Shown: positions 61,027-64,000 of the stretch, piece by piece
Layout: each line of letters opens with the position of its first letter
Position numbering within the stretch: position 1 is the stretch's first letter
Origin: Deinococcus sp. YIM 77859
Lineage (GTDB): Bacteria; Deinococcota; Deinococci; Deinococcales; Deinococcaceae
Assembly (NCBI RefSeq): GCF_000745175.1
Contig: NZ_JQNI01000002.1
Location: forward strand, 1 to 64,000
Reading direction: 5' to 3'
Length of the DNA stretch: 64,000 nt
Position numbers and translations under genes: made by a program
Notes under the pieces: model-generated
The model's input: only the letters and a program-made list of their open reading frames with translations
The model's database searches: none
What the model was told of the DNA's origin: nothing

Positions 61027-61877
61027 CGCTGGCCACCGACCGGCTGTGGGTGATGGCCGACGTTCACGGCGCCCTGGGCAAGTTGCGCGGGCTGCTTCAG
61101 GACGCGGGCCTGACCGACGCGGAGGACCGCTGGCGAGGGGGCGCGGCGCACCTCGTCTTTCTGGGGGACTATCTGGACCGCGGGCCGGATGGGGCGGGCG
61201 TCATCCGGCTCATTCGCAGACTGGAGGTGGGGGCGCGAGCGGCAGGCGGACAGGTGACGGCGCTGCTGGGGAACCACGAGGTGATGTTCCTGGCCGCCCT
61301 GCGCTTTGGGGCCGCAGGCGAACCGGACCGCTACGGCTTTCGCGAGTACTGGCTGTCAAACGGGGGGCAGCTCCACGATGCAGCTCGCCTGGAGCCCGCT
61401 GACCGGGCATGGTTGGAGAGGCGGCCAGCCCTGGCCCGCGTGGGGCGCTGGCTGCTGCTGCATGCCGACTCCACCCTGTACCTGCACCTGGGCGGGAGCG
61501 TGGATATGGTGAATGCGCACGTCGCGCGCCTTCTTCAGAGCCCTCGGCCCGAAGTCTGGGGCCACTTTGCGAGCGCGTTTGCAGATCGCCTCGCCTTTGC
61601 GGACGTGGGGGGAGCGGAGGCGGCCCGGCGGCTCCTGAGGACCTTTGGCGGTCAGTGGCTCGCGCACGGGCATACCCCCATTCCGCTGCTGATCGGGCAG
61701 GAGGAGGCCGAGCCCGTCGCCCCGCTCGCCCCGGTGGTCTACGCGGGCGGACAGTGCGTGGCGCTGGACGGCGGCCTGGCCTACTGGGAGGCGGCGGGGT
61801 TGATCGCCCGGCTGAATGACCGGGGGGTGGCCGAGGTCGTGCCCTACCGCGCGCCCGGGGTGGAGCCGCAGGGCTGA
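61023..61877 (+). CDS. Calcineurin-like metallophosphatase
   Basis: This 284-residue enzyme belongs to the Ser/Thr phosphatase or ApaH-like branch: [12 protein letters not shown] (D-x-H), [12 protein letters not shown] (GDxxDRG), [10 protein letters not shown] (GNHE) and later HGHTPIP, all di-metal ligands. Substrate could be phosphoproteins or dinucleotides. GTG start. Confidence 0.88.
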   Translation: MTLATDRLWVMADVHGALGKLRGLLQDAGLTDAEDRWRGGAAHLVFLGDYLDRGPDGAGVIRLIRRLEVGARAAGGQVTALLGNHEVMFLAALRFGAAGEPDRYGFREYWLSNGGQLHDAARLEPADRAWLERRPALARVGRWLLLHADSTLYLHLGGSVDMVNAHVARLLQSPRPEVWGHFASAFADRLAFADVGGAEAARRLLRTFGGQWLAHGHTPIPLLIGQEEAEPVAPLAPVVYAGGQCVALDGGLAYWEAAGLIARLNDRGVAEVVPYRAPGVEPQG

Positions 61878-61901
61878 GCGCCGGGCCAAGGGGGTAGACT
61901 C

Positions 61902-62438
61902 GTGCCCGTGAGAACGTACAAGGTCGAGGTCGGGAACGTGACGCGCGAACTGCCGGTGGTGCCGGTTGCTCCTGGCGTCAGCGTGGCCCTCTTTAACATG
62001 CTGGGCGACACCGAGGTGACGGAGGCCGCCGGGCGTGAGCTGGCCCGCCGCCTCCCCGAAGGCATCGACGTGCTGGTTACGCCGGAGGTCAAGGCGCTCT
62101 CGCTCGCCCACGTCATCAGCCGCGAGAGCGGCAAGCCCTACATCGTGATTCGCAAGACCCAGAAGCCCTACATGGTGGACCCCATCGCGCGCGAGGTCGT
62201 GAGCATCACCACCGGCCGACCCCAACTGCTGGTGCTTGACGGCTTCGACGTCCCCAAGATCCGCGGGAAGAAGGTCGCCATCGTGGATGACGTGGTGTCG
62301 AGCGGCGGCACGCTGCACTCCCTGCGGCAGATCATCGAGGAGGTCGGTGGCGAGGTCGCAGCGGTCGTCGCCGTCTTTACGGAGGGACAGGAGCGCCCGG
62401 ACGTGACCGCGCTCGGCCATCTGCCCCTCTTTGAGTGA
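61902..62438 (+). CDS. Purine phosphoribosyltransferase (Apt-like)
   Basis: This 178-residue type I PRTase has the PRPP loop [13 protein letters not shown] (about 128-140) and flexible loop/hood elements like adenine PRTases. It probably salvages a purine base using PRPP. GTG start; TAGACT about 5 bases before could be the -10 of a leaderless transcript. Confidence 0.8.
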   Translation: MPVRTYKVEVGNVTRELPVVPVAPGVSVALFNMLGDTEVTEAAGRELARRLPEGIDVLVTPEVKALSLAHVISRESGKPYIVIRKTQKPYMVDPIAREVVSITTGRPQLLVLDGFDVPKIRGKKVAIVDDVVSSGGTLHSLRQIIEEVGGEVAAVVAVFTEGQERPDVTALGHLPLFE

Positions 62439-62442
62439 GCGC

Positions 62443-62480
62443 CTGACCTTTTCCTGACACAGCAGTGACGTGCGCCTGAC
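62443..62480 (+). promoter_or_regulatory. Pho-box-like array of four 11-bp direct repeats before pstS
   Basis: CTGAC, CTGAC, GTGAC and CTGAC begin at 62443, 62454, 62465 and 62476, exactly 11 bp apart. Tandem 11-bp repeats on one face are the layout of PhoB/PhoP boxes. The last ends 23 bases before the pstS ATG. Confidence 0.7.
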
Positions 62481-62503
62481 AGGCGGCCTCCACCCTATGA
62501 GGC

Positions 62504-63529
<1,026 letters not shown>

Positions 63530-63548
63530 CGCCAGGACCTTCCGCGTG

Positions 63549-63579
63549 GGGCGGCTCCCAGGAGGGAAGGCCGCCCTTT
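63549..63579 (+). terminator. Terminator after pstS
   Basis: GGGCGGC and GCCGCCC pair around a 14-base loop, followed by TTTCT. It reduces readthrough so that pstS is expressed above pstC, which has its own upstream repeats. Confidence 0.7.
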
Positions 63580-63604
63580 CTCGTGTGGCCCTGGTGCCGT
63601 GTGC

Positions 63605-63620
63605 CTGACCTGCCCCTGAC
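63605..63620 (+). promoter_or_regulatory. Pho-box-like repeat pair before pstC
   Basis: CTGAC occurs at 63605 and 63616, 11 bp apart, with the same first unit (CTGACCT) as the pstS array. It lies about 40 bases before the pstC ATG. Confidence 0.55.
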
Positions 63621-63658
63621 GCTTCCGCGGTGTACTGCGCCTGCGAGGTCATACGTCC

Positions 63659-64000
63659 ATGAGTGAACCTGTTCGCCGCCCACCCACACCCGCTGCTCTC
63701 TCCAGCCGGAGTGACCGCGCCTTTCAAGCCCTGATCCTGGTGCTCGCCTCGGTGATCGTGCTGGTGTTCGTGCTGAGCGTGACCGAGCTGGGGCGCGAGT
63801 CCTGGCGGGCGCTGCACACCTTTGGATGGCGCTTTTTCACCGAGCGCACCTGGAACCCGGTGGAGGGCGTGTTCGGTGCGGCCTCGATGATCGTGGGGAC
63901 GCTGGTGACCAGCCTGGCCGCGCTCGTTCTCAGCGTGCCGCTCGCGGTGGCGAGTGCGCTCTTTGTGGCCGAGTACGCCCCGAGGTGGCTGGCGAACCCG
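63659..64000 (+). CDS. pstC: Phosphate ABC transporter permease PstC, 5' part
   Basis: The first 114 codons of a membrane permease lie here before the window ends. A hydrophobic helix (about 22-42, [20 protein letters not shown]) and a second (about 78-105) frame the typical [20 protein letters not shown] periplasmic segment of PstC. GAGGT precedes the ATG. Confidence 0.92.
   Translation, partial: MSEPVRRPPTPAALSSRSDRAFQALILVLASVIVLVFVLSVTELGRESWRALHTFGWRFFTERTWNPVEGVFGAASMIVGTLVTSLAALVLSVPLAVASALFVAEYAPRWLANP

Overview
The window looks like high-GC Deinococcus DNA. The first ~49 kb is a complete temperate siphophage genome, partly present twice. The remaining ~15 kb is host chromosome: mutS, mutL, gltX, a cobalamin-binding mutase subunit, an MFS transporter, tRNA-Ser, purN, an M20 dipeptidase, an hspR-like regulator, a metallophosphatase, a phosphoribosyltransferase, pstS and the start of pstC. 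The Deinococcus assignment is inferred from MutS resembling the Thermus protein, the HspR/HAIR control element, leaderless promoters and base composition.

Prophage (7635-48989, about 41.4 kb). Leftward from the immunity region run a CI-like repressor, an HTH-less UmuD/S24-like peptidase, a secreted protein, a large serine integrase and a small ORF next to attP. Rightward run a Cro-like protein, a ladder of small overlapping early genes, a DUF2303-like protein, a Rha-like protein, a replication initiator with internal iterons and a DnaC-like loader. A short promoter-terminator unit (19168-19246) then precedes the late genes: terminase, portal, scaffold, capsid, neck, tail tube, tail chaperone with a -1 frameshift site, a reverse-strand moron, a 1798-aa tape measure, the tail tip and fibres. 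After these come a truncated TnpB-related gene, accessory tail genes, a reverse-strand two-gene cassette, lysis genes and the attachment site.

Duplication. Bases 1-7634 repeat 41350-48989. I noticed only single-base insertions and deletions between the copies, mostly in G/C runs. The left copy ends at attP and continues into the integrase; the right copy ends at attR and continues into mutS. This is either a tandem prophage or a circular/concatemeric phage joined onto the chromosome during assembly. Homopolymer errors break several left-copy genes, one right-copy gene and the tail tip gene.

Most interesting point. The phage is integrated inside the 5' end of mutS, just before the GDFYE mismatch-recognition motif. 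The phage arm of the site carries its own mutS-like start, so integration recreates a hybrid mutS whose first ~38 codons are phage-borne, followed by mutL in overlapping reading frames. The prophage could therefore act as a switch or replacement promoter for mismatch repair. Other unusual points are a repressor that lacks the S24 catalytic dyad beside an S24 protein that lacks an HTH, a lambda-like late promoter/terminator arrangement, iterons in the replication gene, a duplicated-domain HspR under a HAIR-like operator, and 11-bp Pho-box-like repeats before pstS and pstC.
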